Positions 7,306 through 14,231 of a stretch of 64,000 nt of DNA are shown piece after piece. The notes below the pieces were generated by a model. The model made no database searches. It was given only the letters and a program-made list of their open reading frames with translations, and was not told where the DNA came from. Position 1 is the first letter of the stretch. The number at the start of each line of letters is the position of its first letter. Source of the stretch: an uncultured Pseudomonadales bacterium (GTDB taxonomy: Bacteria; Pseudomonadota; Gammaproteobacteria; Pseudomonadales; Azotimanducaceae); contig OY282447.1 in assembly GCA_958296165.1 (NCBI GenBank), positions 2,666,001 through 2,730,000 of the forward strand, written 5' to 3'. A program made the translations under genes and the position numbers.

Positions 7306-9447
7306 CTAGCGGGCTCTTTGCGCTGCGTTCGCGGCATCCCAAGCGGCGAACGAGCTGCCTTGCTCGGCCAGCTTCTTCAACAGCGGCGCCGGGCGCCAGA
7401 CGTCGCCGTACTCCTGATGCAGCGCAAGGATGTCGCGATAGATGTTGCCAACGCCCACTTGGTCGGCGTAGTACATCGGCCCGCCGCGGTACTTCGGGAA
7501 GCCATAGCCGTAGATGTAGACCACATCGATGTCGCTGGCTCGCAGGGCAATGCCGTCGTCGAGCAGCCCGGCGCCGATGTTGATCAGCGGATAGAGGCAG
7601 CGTTTGAGCACTTCGTCGTCGTCGATGCGGCGACGTTCGATGCCGAGTTGCTTGGAAGTCTCTTCAATCAGCGCCGCCACTGCCGGATCCGGTTGGCCTT
7701 GGCGCTGCCCCTCTGGATACTGGTAGAAGCCGGCGCCTGTCTTCTGGCCGTAACGGCCCATGTCGCACAGCTTGTCCGGCACGATCGCGGTCAGCGGCCG
7801 ATCCTCCGGCTTCATGCCGGCCATCTTGCGGGCTCGCCAGCCGAGGTCCAGGCCGACGAGATCGTTCATGGCGAACGGGCCCATGTTGAAGCCGAAGTCG
7901 ACGATTGCCTTGTCTATTTGTTCTGGCTGCGCGCCGTACAGAATCATGCTCCCGGCCTGCTGCGTGTAGCCGCCGAGCATGCGGTTGCCGATGAAGCCGG
8001 GCGCATTGGCAGACAGCACGGGGGTCTTGCCGATTGCCTTGCCGAGCGCCATGGCGGCCGCCACCGTCTCGGCGCTGGTCTCTACGCCACGCACCACTTC
8101 CAAGAGCTGCATGATGTTGGCCGGGCTGAAGAAGTGCGTACCCACCACGTCGCCTGGGCGCTTGGTGGCGGCTGCCATCTGGTCTACGTCCAAGCCGGAA
8201 GTATTGCTGGCCAGCACGGCACCTTCCTTCATGGTGGCGTCCAGGCGCTGGAATATCTGCTTCTTGAGATCGAGATTCTCATACACCGCCTCCACCACCA
8301 CATCCGCATCGGCGATGGCGTCGTAGTCCAGCACGCCTTCGATCAACGCCATCCGCTCGTCGCGCTGCGCTGCGCTGATGCGACCGCCGCGCACCATGCG
8401 CGCGTAGTTGTTGGCGACTACGGCAAGCCCTTTGTCGAGCGCTTCCTGGCTCTGTTCCAACACCTGCACCGGAATGCCCGCATCCGCGAAGCACATCGCG
8501 ATGCCGCCGCCCATCAAGCCGCCGCCCACCGTGGCAGCGTTGGCGATGGCCCTTTTGGGCGTTGCCGCGGCGACATCCGGTATCCGCGCCGCTTGCCGTT
8601 CGGCGAAGAACACATGGATCATCGCCGCGCGTTGCTCGTGATCGTGACAGCGCTGGAAGTTGGCGCGTTCGGCGCGGATGCCCTCGTCGAAGTCGTCGAT
8701 CTCCACCGCCGCCCGCACGGAGTCGAACGCCATTTGGCCGTTGAACTGGCCACGCATCCGCCGTGCGAGATACGCCTCGCCAGCCTTGAACACAGCCGGA
8801 TTGGCGCGATCTGCTTCGATCTTGTCGCGGCGATGCCGCACCAACGGATGCGGGCCGCCGGCGGCAGCCTTGGCTTTGGCGAAGGCGATGGCGCCGGCCA
8901 CCAGATCGGCGGCGATGATCTCGTCGACGATGCCGAGCGCGAGGGCTTCTTCGGTGTCGAACGGATCGCCGCTCAAGATCGCCGCCATGGCGCGTTCAGC
9001 GCCAATCAGCCGTGGCAGGCGCTGCGTGCCGCCACCGCCCGGCAGCAGGCCGATCTTGATTTCCGGCAGGCCCACCGGCGCACCCGGCGCCGCAACGCGG
9101 TAGTGGCAGGTGAGCGCAAGTTCCAAGCCGCCCCCGAATGCGGTGCCGTTGATTGCCGCCACCACGGGCTTGGCGCTCGCCTCGATGAGGGCGCCAGCTG
9201 GCTGTTTGGGCCGTTCGTCCGGGTTCGGCGTCTTGCCGAAGTCGCGGATGTCGGCGCCGGCGATGAACGCTCGACCTTTGCCGGTGATGACGACCGCTTC
9301 GACGGCTGCGTCGCCGAGCGCGGTTTCGAGATGCTGCGAGAGGTAGAAGCGCACGCCTGAGCTCATCGGATTGACAGGTGGATTGTCGATTGTGAGCAGC
9401 GCAACGCCGTCTCGCACTTCATAGTGGACCGTGCCGAGCAGTGCCAT
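7306..9447 (-). CDS. Fused enoyl-CoA hydratase/3-hydroxyacyl-CoA dehydrogenase (FadJ/FadB-like)
   Basis: A 713-residue bifunctional beta-oxidation enzyme. Residues 1-~190 are a crotonase domain with GRAFIAGADI for the oxyanion hole and GGGLELAL ... GLPEI supplying both catalytic Glu residues. From about residue 300 follows an NAD-binding 3-hydroxyacyl-CoA dehydrogenase domain (VGGGLMGGGIAM, DVVVEAVYENLDLK, SNTSGL, GTHFFSPANIMQLLEVV with the catalytic His) and a C-terminal dimer domain (APGFIGNR, YGFPKYRGGPMYYAD). It hydrates enoyl-CoA and oxidises the 3-hydroxyacyl-CoA. No thiolase gene adjoins it, so the partner is encoded elsewhere. ATG 9447 gives the normal family start; the open frame continuing upstream lacks homology. 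Confidence 0.92.
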   Translation of the reverse strand: MALLGTVHYEVRDGVALLTIDNPPVNPMSSGVRFYLSQHLETALGDAAVEAVVITGKGRAFIAGADIRDFGKTPNPDERPKQPAGALIEASAKPVVAAINGTAFGGGLELALTCHYRVAAPGAPVGLPEIKIGLLPGGGGTQRLPRLIGAERAMAAILSGDPFDTEEALALGIVDEIIAADLVAGAIAFAKAKAAAGGPHPLVRHRRDKIEADRANPAVFKAGEAYLARRMRGQFNGQMAFDSVRAAVEIDDFDEGIRAERANFQRCHDHEQRAAMIHVFFAERQAARIPDVAAATPKRAIANAATVGGGLMGGGIAMCFADAGIPVQVLEQSQEALDKGLAVVANNYARMVRGGRISAAQRDERMALIEGVLDYDAIADADVVVEAVYENLDLKKQIFQRLDATMKEGAVLASNTSGLDVDQMAAATKRPGDVVGTHFFSPANIMQLLEVVRGVETSAETVAAAMALGKAIGKTPVLSANAPGFIGNRMLGGYTQQAGSMILYGAQPEQIDKAIVDFGFNMGPFAMNDLVGLDLGWRARKMAGMKPEDRPLTAIVPDKLCDMGRYGQKTGAGFYQYPEGQRQGQPDPAVAALIEETSKQLGIERRRIDDDEVLKRCLYPLINIGAGLLDDGIALRASDIDVVYIYGYGFPKYRGGPMYYADQVGVGNIYRDILALHQEYGDVWRPAPLLKKLAEQGSSFAAWDAANAAQRAR

Positions 9448-9572
9448 GGATGGTGTCCCCAAGGAGCGAAGGGCGCGAGTATACGGCGCATGTGACCGCC
9501 AGGACTTCCACTCTCGGCGTTTCACCGTCCTGCTCTGAAGCAGGCTTGTAGTTGGCGCGCGCGACGCTAAGG

Positions 9573-9995
9573 TCAAGATGGCGGTTGTGTTTCTGGCCCC
9601 CGATCGGATTGCGTAGCGTGATGCGCTTCTAGCGCGGTGAGGCGGCCGTCGAAAATGCCCATGCCGACCTTGATCGCGGCCACCTCTAGTGCGACGTTGC
9701 GCAGGCGGTCGTCGATGCGCTGCAAGTCGGCGCGGATTTCGCTGCGCAGCTGGGCCAGCTCGTTGCGCAGCTGGGCTATCTCGTGCTGCATCTCGCTGCG
9801 TAGCTGGCCTATCTCGTGCTGCATCTCGCCACGTAGCTCGCCTATTTGGTGGCGCATCTCGCTGCGCAGATCGGCTATCTCGCCGCCGACGTTGGAGAAC
9901 CCGGTTTGCATCATGGCGCCGAGCGCGACCAACAACGTCAAGAGCGCGATCGTTTGGCCGTCCAGCCAATGTGGGAAGGCGATCTTGCGAACCAT
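9573..9995 (-). CDS. Membrane-anchored coiled-coil protein with 11-residue repeats
   Basis: A 140-residue protein of unknown role. A short positively charged N-terminus leads to one membrane segment (residues ~16-30, IALLTLLVALGAMM), then a long coiled coil. Residues 44-76 are three successive 11-residue units of the form RxEMxHxIxxL, and a fourth degenerate unit follows. Such hendecad repeats form right-handed or mixed coiled coils. I chose ATG 9995 because AAGGAAG sits 6 bases upstream; earlier in-frame starts reach 10124. It lies upstream of the fadJ-like gene with a 125-base gap. The layout suggests a membrane-tethered spacer or scaffold. Similar small proteins are widespread and unannotated. 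Confidence 0.65.
   Translation of the reverse strand: MVRKIAFPHWLDGQTIALLTLLVALGAMMQTGFSNVGGEIADLRSEMRHQIGELRGEMQHEIGQLRSEMQHEIAQLRNELAQLRSEIRADLQRIDDRLRNVALEVAAIKVGMGIFDGRLTALEAHHATQSDRGPETQPPS
9768..9866 (-). repeat. Three 33-bp tandem repeats encoding 11-residue coiled-coil units
   Basis: Three consecutive 33-base units on the minus strand encode RSEMRHQIGEL, RGEMQHEIGQL and RSEMQHEIAQL. The DNA copies are close to each other (shared CTCGTGCTGCATCTCGC blocks on the plus strand), so the array likely arose by recent tandem duplication. Copy number may vary between strains and the array may be hard to assemble. Confidence 0.75.
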
Positions 9996-10183
9996 GGCGT
10001 ACTTCCTTAGGCGGTGAATCAAGGCCGCGAACATGACGCATTCGACGCCGGAATGATGTAGGACGATACCACCAGCGCGTGTGCGAAATATCGGATTCTC
10101 TCGTCCGTCTCGTCGACGCGCCATTGCTCGCAGCGGCGCGATGGAGCAACAATGAGGTCCTCGAAACGAACAACTTAGAGCCT

Positions 10184-10660
10184 ATGGACGACTCCAAACA
10201 TCCGGCGCTGGATGCGGCTGCGCTGCCCGCGCGCAGTGGCACGGGCTATCCCGCACCTTTCAACGCGCCTTGCGCCGGGCGCGAAAAGCGCGCCTTGGGC
10301 AGGGCTTTCGGATTAACGGACTACGGCGTGAATCTAGTCACTCTGCCGCCGGGCACGTGGTCTTCGCAACGCCACTGGCATTCGCAAGAGGACGAGTTGA
10401 TCTATGTGCTGGAAGGAGCGCCGGTACTGGTGACCGACGCTGGCCGCACCCCGCTCGGCCCCGGCATGTGCGCCGGCTTTCCGGCCGGTTCCGGCGACGG
10501 CCACCACCTGCGCAACGAAACCGACCGTCCGGTGGTGTATTTGGAGGTGGGCAGTCGGCGGCCGGACGACGAAGTCGAGTATCCGGACATCGACATGCGC
10601 CTGGCAGGCCGTGCGCAAGGCGACCGGTTCCGCCGCAAGGACGGCACCCCGTACGACTGA
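10184..10660 (+). CDS. Cupin-domain protein
   Basis: A 158-residue single-domain cupin. The first cupin motif is visible as HWHSQEDELIYVLEG, with His-x-His and the downstream Glu of the metal site; the second half carries GPGMCAGFPAGSGDGHHLRN with a further His. The conserved LPPGTWSSQRHWH start is typical of small cupins often annotated as sugar-phosphate or transcriptional-regulator-like cupins. A specific substrate cannot be named. I chose ATG 10184 because homology begins just after it. The stop overlaps the ATG of the cytochrome b561 gene (TGATG), so the two are probably co-translated. Confidence 0.8.
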   Translation: MDDSKHPALDAAALPARSGTGYPAPFNAPCAGREKRALGRAFGLTDYGVNLVTLPPGTWSSQRHWHSQEDELIYVLEGAPVLVTDAGRTPLGPGMCAGFPAGSGDGHHLRNETDRPVVYLEVGSRRPDDEVEYPDIDMRLAGRAQGDRFRRKDGTPYD

Positions 10661-11310
10661 TGCCAAAGCCAGGAGCGCCGATCTGGGACTGGCCGCTGCG
10701 CCTGTGGCATTGGGCGTTTGCGGCGTTCGTGGCGTTTTCGCTGTATTCCGGGCTGGCAGACGACATCGCGCTCTTGGATTGGCATCAACGTTCCGGCCTC
10801 GCGCTGTTGGGATTGCTGGTGTTTCGCATCGGCTGGGGCGTTTGGGGCGGCAGATATGCCCGTTTCGGCCACTACTGGACGACGCCCGGCGCCTTTTGGG
10901 CACACTTTCGCGGCAAAGGCGGACAGACTGCGCACACGGCGCCGGGCGTGGTTCTGGCGGCCTTGCTGGTGCTGGCTGTGGCGGTGCAGGTGAGTACCGG
11001 CTTGTTCGCCAGCGACGACATCTTCAACGAAGGCCCGCTCTACCGTTACGTCTCCACCGAGTTCGCGCGTGGCGCAAGCTGGATCCATCGCCGCCTGCAC
11101 TGGTTGATTCTGGCCGCCGTTGGCATCCATCTTGCCGCTCATGCGGTGTACGGGCTGCTGCGCGACAGCAGGCCGTTGTCGATGTTCACCGGCCGCAAAA
11201 CAGTGCCGCTGCCGGGTACGCCGCACTACTGGCTGCGCGCGACGCTGACGTTGGCGCTCGCGATCGGTGCAGTCGCGCTGGTGAACTACGCGCATCTCTG
11301 GCTGCGGTGA
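10660..11310 (+). CDS. Cytochrome b561-type membrane protein
   Basis: A 216-residue integral membrane di-haem cytochrome of the prokaryotic b561 type. It has four or five hydrophobic segments and His residues in the expected contexts: PLRLWHWAF in helix 1, DWHQRSGLALL, WIHRRLHWLIL, and IHLAAHAVYGL followed by R and the FTGRK loop typical of this family. These proteins carry electrons between the quinone pool and a periplasmic or cytochrome partner. The start ATG overlaps the cupin stop by one base and the end overlaps the GTG of the next small gene. A soluble cytochrome partner is not seen nearby. Confidence 0.85.
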   Translation: MPKPGAPIWDWPLRLWHWAFAAFVAFSLYSGLADDIALLDWHQRSGLALLGLLVFRIGWGVWGGRYARFGHYWTTPGAFWAHFRGKGGQTAHTAPGVVLAALLVLAVAVQVSTGLFASDDIFNEGPLYRYVSTEFARGASWIHRRLHWLILAAVGIHLAAHAVYGLLRDSRPLSMFTGRKTVPLPGTPHYWLRATLTLALAIGAVALVNYAHLWLR

Positions 11311-11609
11311 AGGACGTCGAAGCCATGCGGCGGCAACGAGTGCTCGTTCTTTACCTGCGCAGTTCGGCGCTGGATTCCGGCGTTCTGGCGTGGGCGATGT
11401 ACGATGGCACAGGGCAGCAAACGCACATGGCCGGCGACAGCGACGAGCCGCCCTACGCCACCGGCGTGGCCGCGCTGCGCGACGGCTGGCGCCTGATTCA
11501 GGCTTCGCCGCTGGTCGACCATGGCGTTGGCGCCGAGTTTCGCACCGGCTATTTGAAATACGAGTTCTTCTTCGAGCAGATCGTGGCGGTCGACGAGCAG
11601 GACGAATAG
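11307..11609 (+). CDS. Small hypothetical protein (100 aa) in cupin-b561 operon
   Basis: Unrecognised. The protein starts VKDVEAMRRQRVLVLYLRSSALDSGVLAWAMYDG and contains a HMAGDSDEPPYATGVAALRDGWRLIQAS block that reads as a real folded domain. It has no signal peptide or membrane segment. GTG 11307 overlaps the cytochrome b561 stop (GTGA); ATG 11325 with AAGGA about 10 bases upstream is an equally good start and would give 94 residues. Gene order and spacing place it in the cupin-b561 transcript, with the PhyH gene following 38 bases later. Confidence 0.6.
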   Translation: MKDVEAMRRQRVLVLYLRSSALDSGVLAWAMYDGTGQQTHMAGDSDEPPYATGVAALRDGWRLIQASPLVDHGVGAEFRTGYLKYEFFFEQIVAVDEQDE

Positions 11610-11647
11610 CGCGAATAGCGCTTAGGAAAGCGCAAGGAGGATCGAAG

Positions 11648-12601
11648 ATGCTAGAGCGGTTCAGCAGCGTGCAGATGGCCCACTTCGCGGCGCATGGCTT
11701 GCTGCGCTTCGACGGGCGCGTGCCGGCGGACATCAACGAACAGTTTCTCGACGAAGCCGGCCGCCTGAAGACGCCAGCGCCGGGGCAGGACGGGCGAGCC
11801 GTGCAATCGGTCATGGCGCACAATCGAGCGTTGCTGCGCGCCAACCAGATTCCGGAAGTACCGGCCGGCACGCCGCTCTTGGAGGCGTACAAGGAAGATA
11901 CTGCGCTGGGGCGTCTGGTGCGTCTGCCGTGGGTGCAGGGCGGCATCGAAAGTCTGGTTGGCCACGGCTGCCTGATCGACCACCATTTTCTGCACATCAC
12001 CTTCCCGCCGAGCATGCGAGGCGGCGCCTACGGCGCGTCGCAGAACACGCATCAGGACTCGACCATCGATCCCCGCCAAGCGTTCGACATCCAGCTGATG
12101 TACTTCCCGCACGAGGTTACGCCCACGATGGGCGGCACGCGCTATGTACCCGGCACGCATCTGCGCGTCGTCTCCGAGGCCGCCATCGGCCGCTATCAGA
12201 ACATGCTCGGCCAAGAGCGCGTGGCGTGTCCGGCGGGAACGCTCATCTTCACCCACCACGGCCTCTGGCACGGCGGCGGCCTCAACCGCTCGGATCGCAC
12301 CCGCTACATGTTCAAGATTCGCCTCAACCCCACCGTGCGCCAGTGCCGCCTGTGGGATACATCCGATCTCAGCGCCGAGGACTTCAAGCAGCGCCCCATC
12401 TTCCACGTTAAGCAACGGCGCTCGGCCGAACACCTCCACGCCATCCTGACCACGCCCGAGAAGTGGTTCGAGAACGACACCGGGCGGATCGAGTACATCA
12501 ACCGGATCCGGTTCTGGCGCTTCCTGCTCGGCGACGATTCGTTCGACGCCGACTATTGGGCGACGCGAGTGGAGAACGAACCAACCACGCCCGTCTCCTA
12601 G
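11648..12601 (+). CDS. Phytanoyl-CoA dioxygenase (PhyH) family protein
   Basis: A 317-residue Fe(II)/2-oxoglutarate dioxygenase of the PhyH family. The facial triad is visible as H135-x-D137 in NTHQDSTID and the distal His in THHGLWHGG at about 208; the SDRTRYMFKI Arg (~219) would bind 2-oxoglutarate. PGTHLRV and PAGTLIFTHH between them are standard PhyH strands. The start at 11648 has a strong AGGAGG about 8 bases upstream. Members hydroxylate or halogenate diverse small molecules, so the substrate is unknown. It ends 14 bases before the convergent GST gene. A second, distinct PhyH protein lies at 57172. Confidence 0.88.
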   Translation: MLERFSSVQMAHFAAHGLLRFDGRVPADINEQFLDEAGRLKTPAPGQDGRAVQSVMAHNRALLRANQIPEVPAGTPLLEAYKEDTALGRLVRLPWVQGGIESLVGHGCLIDHHFLHITFPPSMRGGAYGASQNTHQDSTIDPRQAFDIQLMYFPHEVTPTMGGTRYVPGTHLRVVSEAAIGRYQNMLGQERVACPAGTLIFTHHGLWHGGGLNRSDRTRYMFKIRLNPTVRQCRLWDTSDLSAEDFKQRPIFHVKQRRSAEHLHAILTTPEKWFENDTGRIEYINRIRFWRFLLGDDSFDADYWATRVENEPTTPVS

Positions 12602-12615
12602 ACCACTCAACCGCC

Positions 12616-13239
12616 CTACGGCAGCGGAATCTCGCCAGCGTCGAACGGCACGCGCCAGCCTTTGCGCACCGCGCTGCGGCCAGCGATGGTCGTGAACCAA
12701 CGCTGCAAGTGCGGATAGTTCGCCCAGTCGATGCGGTGCCAGGGCCAACGGGAAATCCAAGGCCAAGTGGCGATGTCGGCGATGGAGTATTCATCCGCCA
12801 AGTATTCGTGCTCGGCCAAGCGGCGGTCCAGCACGCCGTACAGCCGAGCGGCCTCGTCGCCATAGCGTTTCTCCGCGTAGGCGGATTTGCCGGCGTTGAA
12901 CTGCAGAAAGTGGTTGGCTTGGCCGAGCATGGGGCCGACGCCACCCATTTGCAGCATCAGCCACTCCAACGTGAGCCAGCGGTCGCCGCCACCGAATCGG
13001 CCGGTCTTGTCGGCGAGATAGAGCAGGATCGCACCGGATTCCATCAGCGAGCGGCCACTGTCTCGATCGACGATGGCGGGAATCTTGTTGTTGGGGCTGA
13101 TGGCGAGGAAGCTCGGTGCAAATTGCTCGTCCTTGCCGATGTTTACGGGATGAACGTCGTAATCGAGGCCCATCTCTTCGATGGCGATGGAAACCTTGCG
13201 GCCGTTCGGTGTCGGCCATGTGTAGAGGTCGATGCTCAT
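12616..13239 (-). CDS. Glutathione S-transferase family protein (YfcG/Ure2p-like)
   Basis: A 207-residue two-domain GST. The thioredoxin-like N-terminus (DLYTWPTPNGRKVSIAIEE) carries the Thr-Pro-Asn segment of the Nu/YfcG-Ure2p class, then NNKIPAIVD with the cis-Pro, and SLMESGAILLYLADKTG, the glutathione-binding Glu-Ser pair. The helical C-terminus has YSIADIATWPWI with the conserved Asp. These enzymes reduce disulphides or peroxides with glutathione in the cytoplasm. ATG 13239 overlaps the DUF4340 stop (ATGA), so it is the last gene of the ABC/DUF4340 operon, although its function looks unrelated to gliding-type transport. Confidence 0.9.
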   Translation of the reverse strand: MSIDLYTWPTPNGRKVSIAIEEMGLDYDVHPVNIGKDEQFAPSFLAISPNNKIPAIVDRDSGRSLMESGAILLYLADKTGRFGGGDRWLTLEWLMLQMGGVGPMLGQANHFLQFNAGKSAYAEKRYGDEAARLYGVLDRRLAEHEYLADEYSIADIATWPWISRWPWHRIDWANYPHLQRWFTTIAGRSAVRKGWRVPFDAGEIPLP

Positions 13240-14231
13240 GGTAGTGCGGCGTCTTCGCCATGCTCCGTTTGTTGCGCGGGCGCGGGCGGCGCGGGCGACT
13301 GCGCGGATTGTTCCGCGTCGGCGGCTTGTGCATCTTCGACGGGCGCCGGCTGGTCCGGGGCCAGCGCGTCCACCATCACGTCCATCTGCTCGGCGATGTA
13401 GGAAGAAACCTCGTAGCTGCCCTGGACGCGATCCGAGGTGGCCACGTAGTCGTCTTCTTCCTCCAAGTGATAGAGCGAGAACGTCGACGTGCCCGAGTCG
13501 TCCTGCAAGGAATACACCGCTTTGGGAGCGTCCGGCAAGGCCGCCTCGTTGACGCCGAGCACGGAAAGCCCGGTAAACCGCCCGGCTAGGGTCTCCACCT
13601 TGCCTTGGTCGAGCGTGGCGCCGCTGGCAGCGCTCCAAGTGCCTTCGTCGTCTTTCGTCAAAGCAAACGCGTCGACGCGCTGCATGGCGGTGATCGAACC
13701 CTCGGCGCGCAGCAGAGATTTATCCAGCCAATCGGACTCTTTCACGCCAGCTTCGTAGTTGGAAAAGGTGATGGCGTAGACGTCGTCGTCGTCTACGAGC
13801 CGGGCGTGGGCTTTGCGGTAGCCGGGCGACGTGCCGAGATAGACGTCCGCCACTGTTTCTTCGCCAGATTTCAAGACCACATGGCGCTGATGATTGTCCT
13901 CGGTGACCTCGAAGCGTTCTGCCGTGGACGCTTGGCTAGCCACCGGCCAGCCGCCGGAGGCATCGGCCAGTTTCTGCACCACTTCGTCCACTTTCGAGGC
14001 ATCGGCCGGGATGCCGTTCGGCAACTGCCAGCCGGCGTCCGTCTTGGCAAGCGTCACTGCCCCTTCGTTGTTGGCGACGGTCATGGCGTCGACCGTTTCG
14101 GCGTTGAAACTCAAGAACGGTTCCGGTTCCACCGCGCTGCCGCTGCGCACGGCCAGCAGCATCCCGATCGCTGCGAGTTGTATGGCCAATGCGAATGCCA
14201 ACGTGGTCTTGTTCATCACTTTGCCGTTCAT
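13236..14231 (-). CDS. DUF4340-domain protein
   Basis: A 331-residue protein with one N-terminal membrane segment (TTLAFALAIQLAAIGMLLAV) and a periplasmic body. The body matches my memory of DUF4340: repeated beta modules such as DAMTVANNEGAVTLAKTDAGW..LPNG, VYLGTSPGYRKAHARLVDDDDVYAI, and WLDKSLL followed by DAFALTKDDEG. The C-terminus is a Pro/Ala/Gln-rich tail. DUF4340 genes usually follow GldG-like and ABC genes, as here, and are thought to be part of an ABC-type export or envelope system of unknown substrate. ATG 14231 overlaps the stop of the GldG-like gene (ATGA). MNKTT at 14216 is an alternative start. Confidence 0.82.
   Translation of the reverse strand: MNGKVMNKTTLAFALAIQLAAIGMLLAVRSGSAVEPEPFLSFNAETVDAMTVANNEGAVTLAKTDAGWQLPNGIPADASKVDEVVQKLADASGGWPVASQASTAERFEVTEDNHQRHVVLKSGEETVADVYLGTSPGYRKAHARLVDDDDVYAITFSNYEAGVKESDWLDKSLLRAEGSITAMQRVDAFALTKDDEGTWSAASGATLDQGKVETLAGRFTGLSVLGVNEAALPDAPKAVYSLQDDSGTSTFSLYHLEEEDDYVATSDRVQGSYEVSSYIAEQMDVMVDALAPDQPAPVEDAQAADAEQSAQSPAPPAPAQQTEHGEDAALP

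Noticed and set aside
7318-9360. 680-codon plus-strand open frame antisense to the fadJ-like gene
   Set aside because: The minus strand encodes full hydratase and dehydrogenase motifs; the antisense translation is repetitive His/Arg/Val-rich text without a fold.
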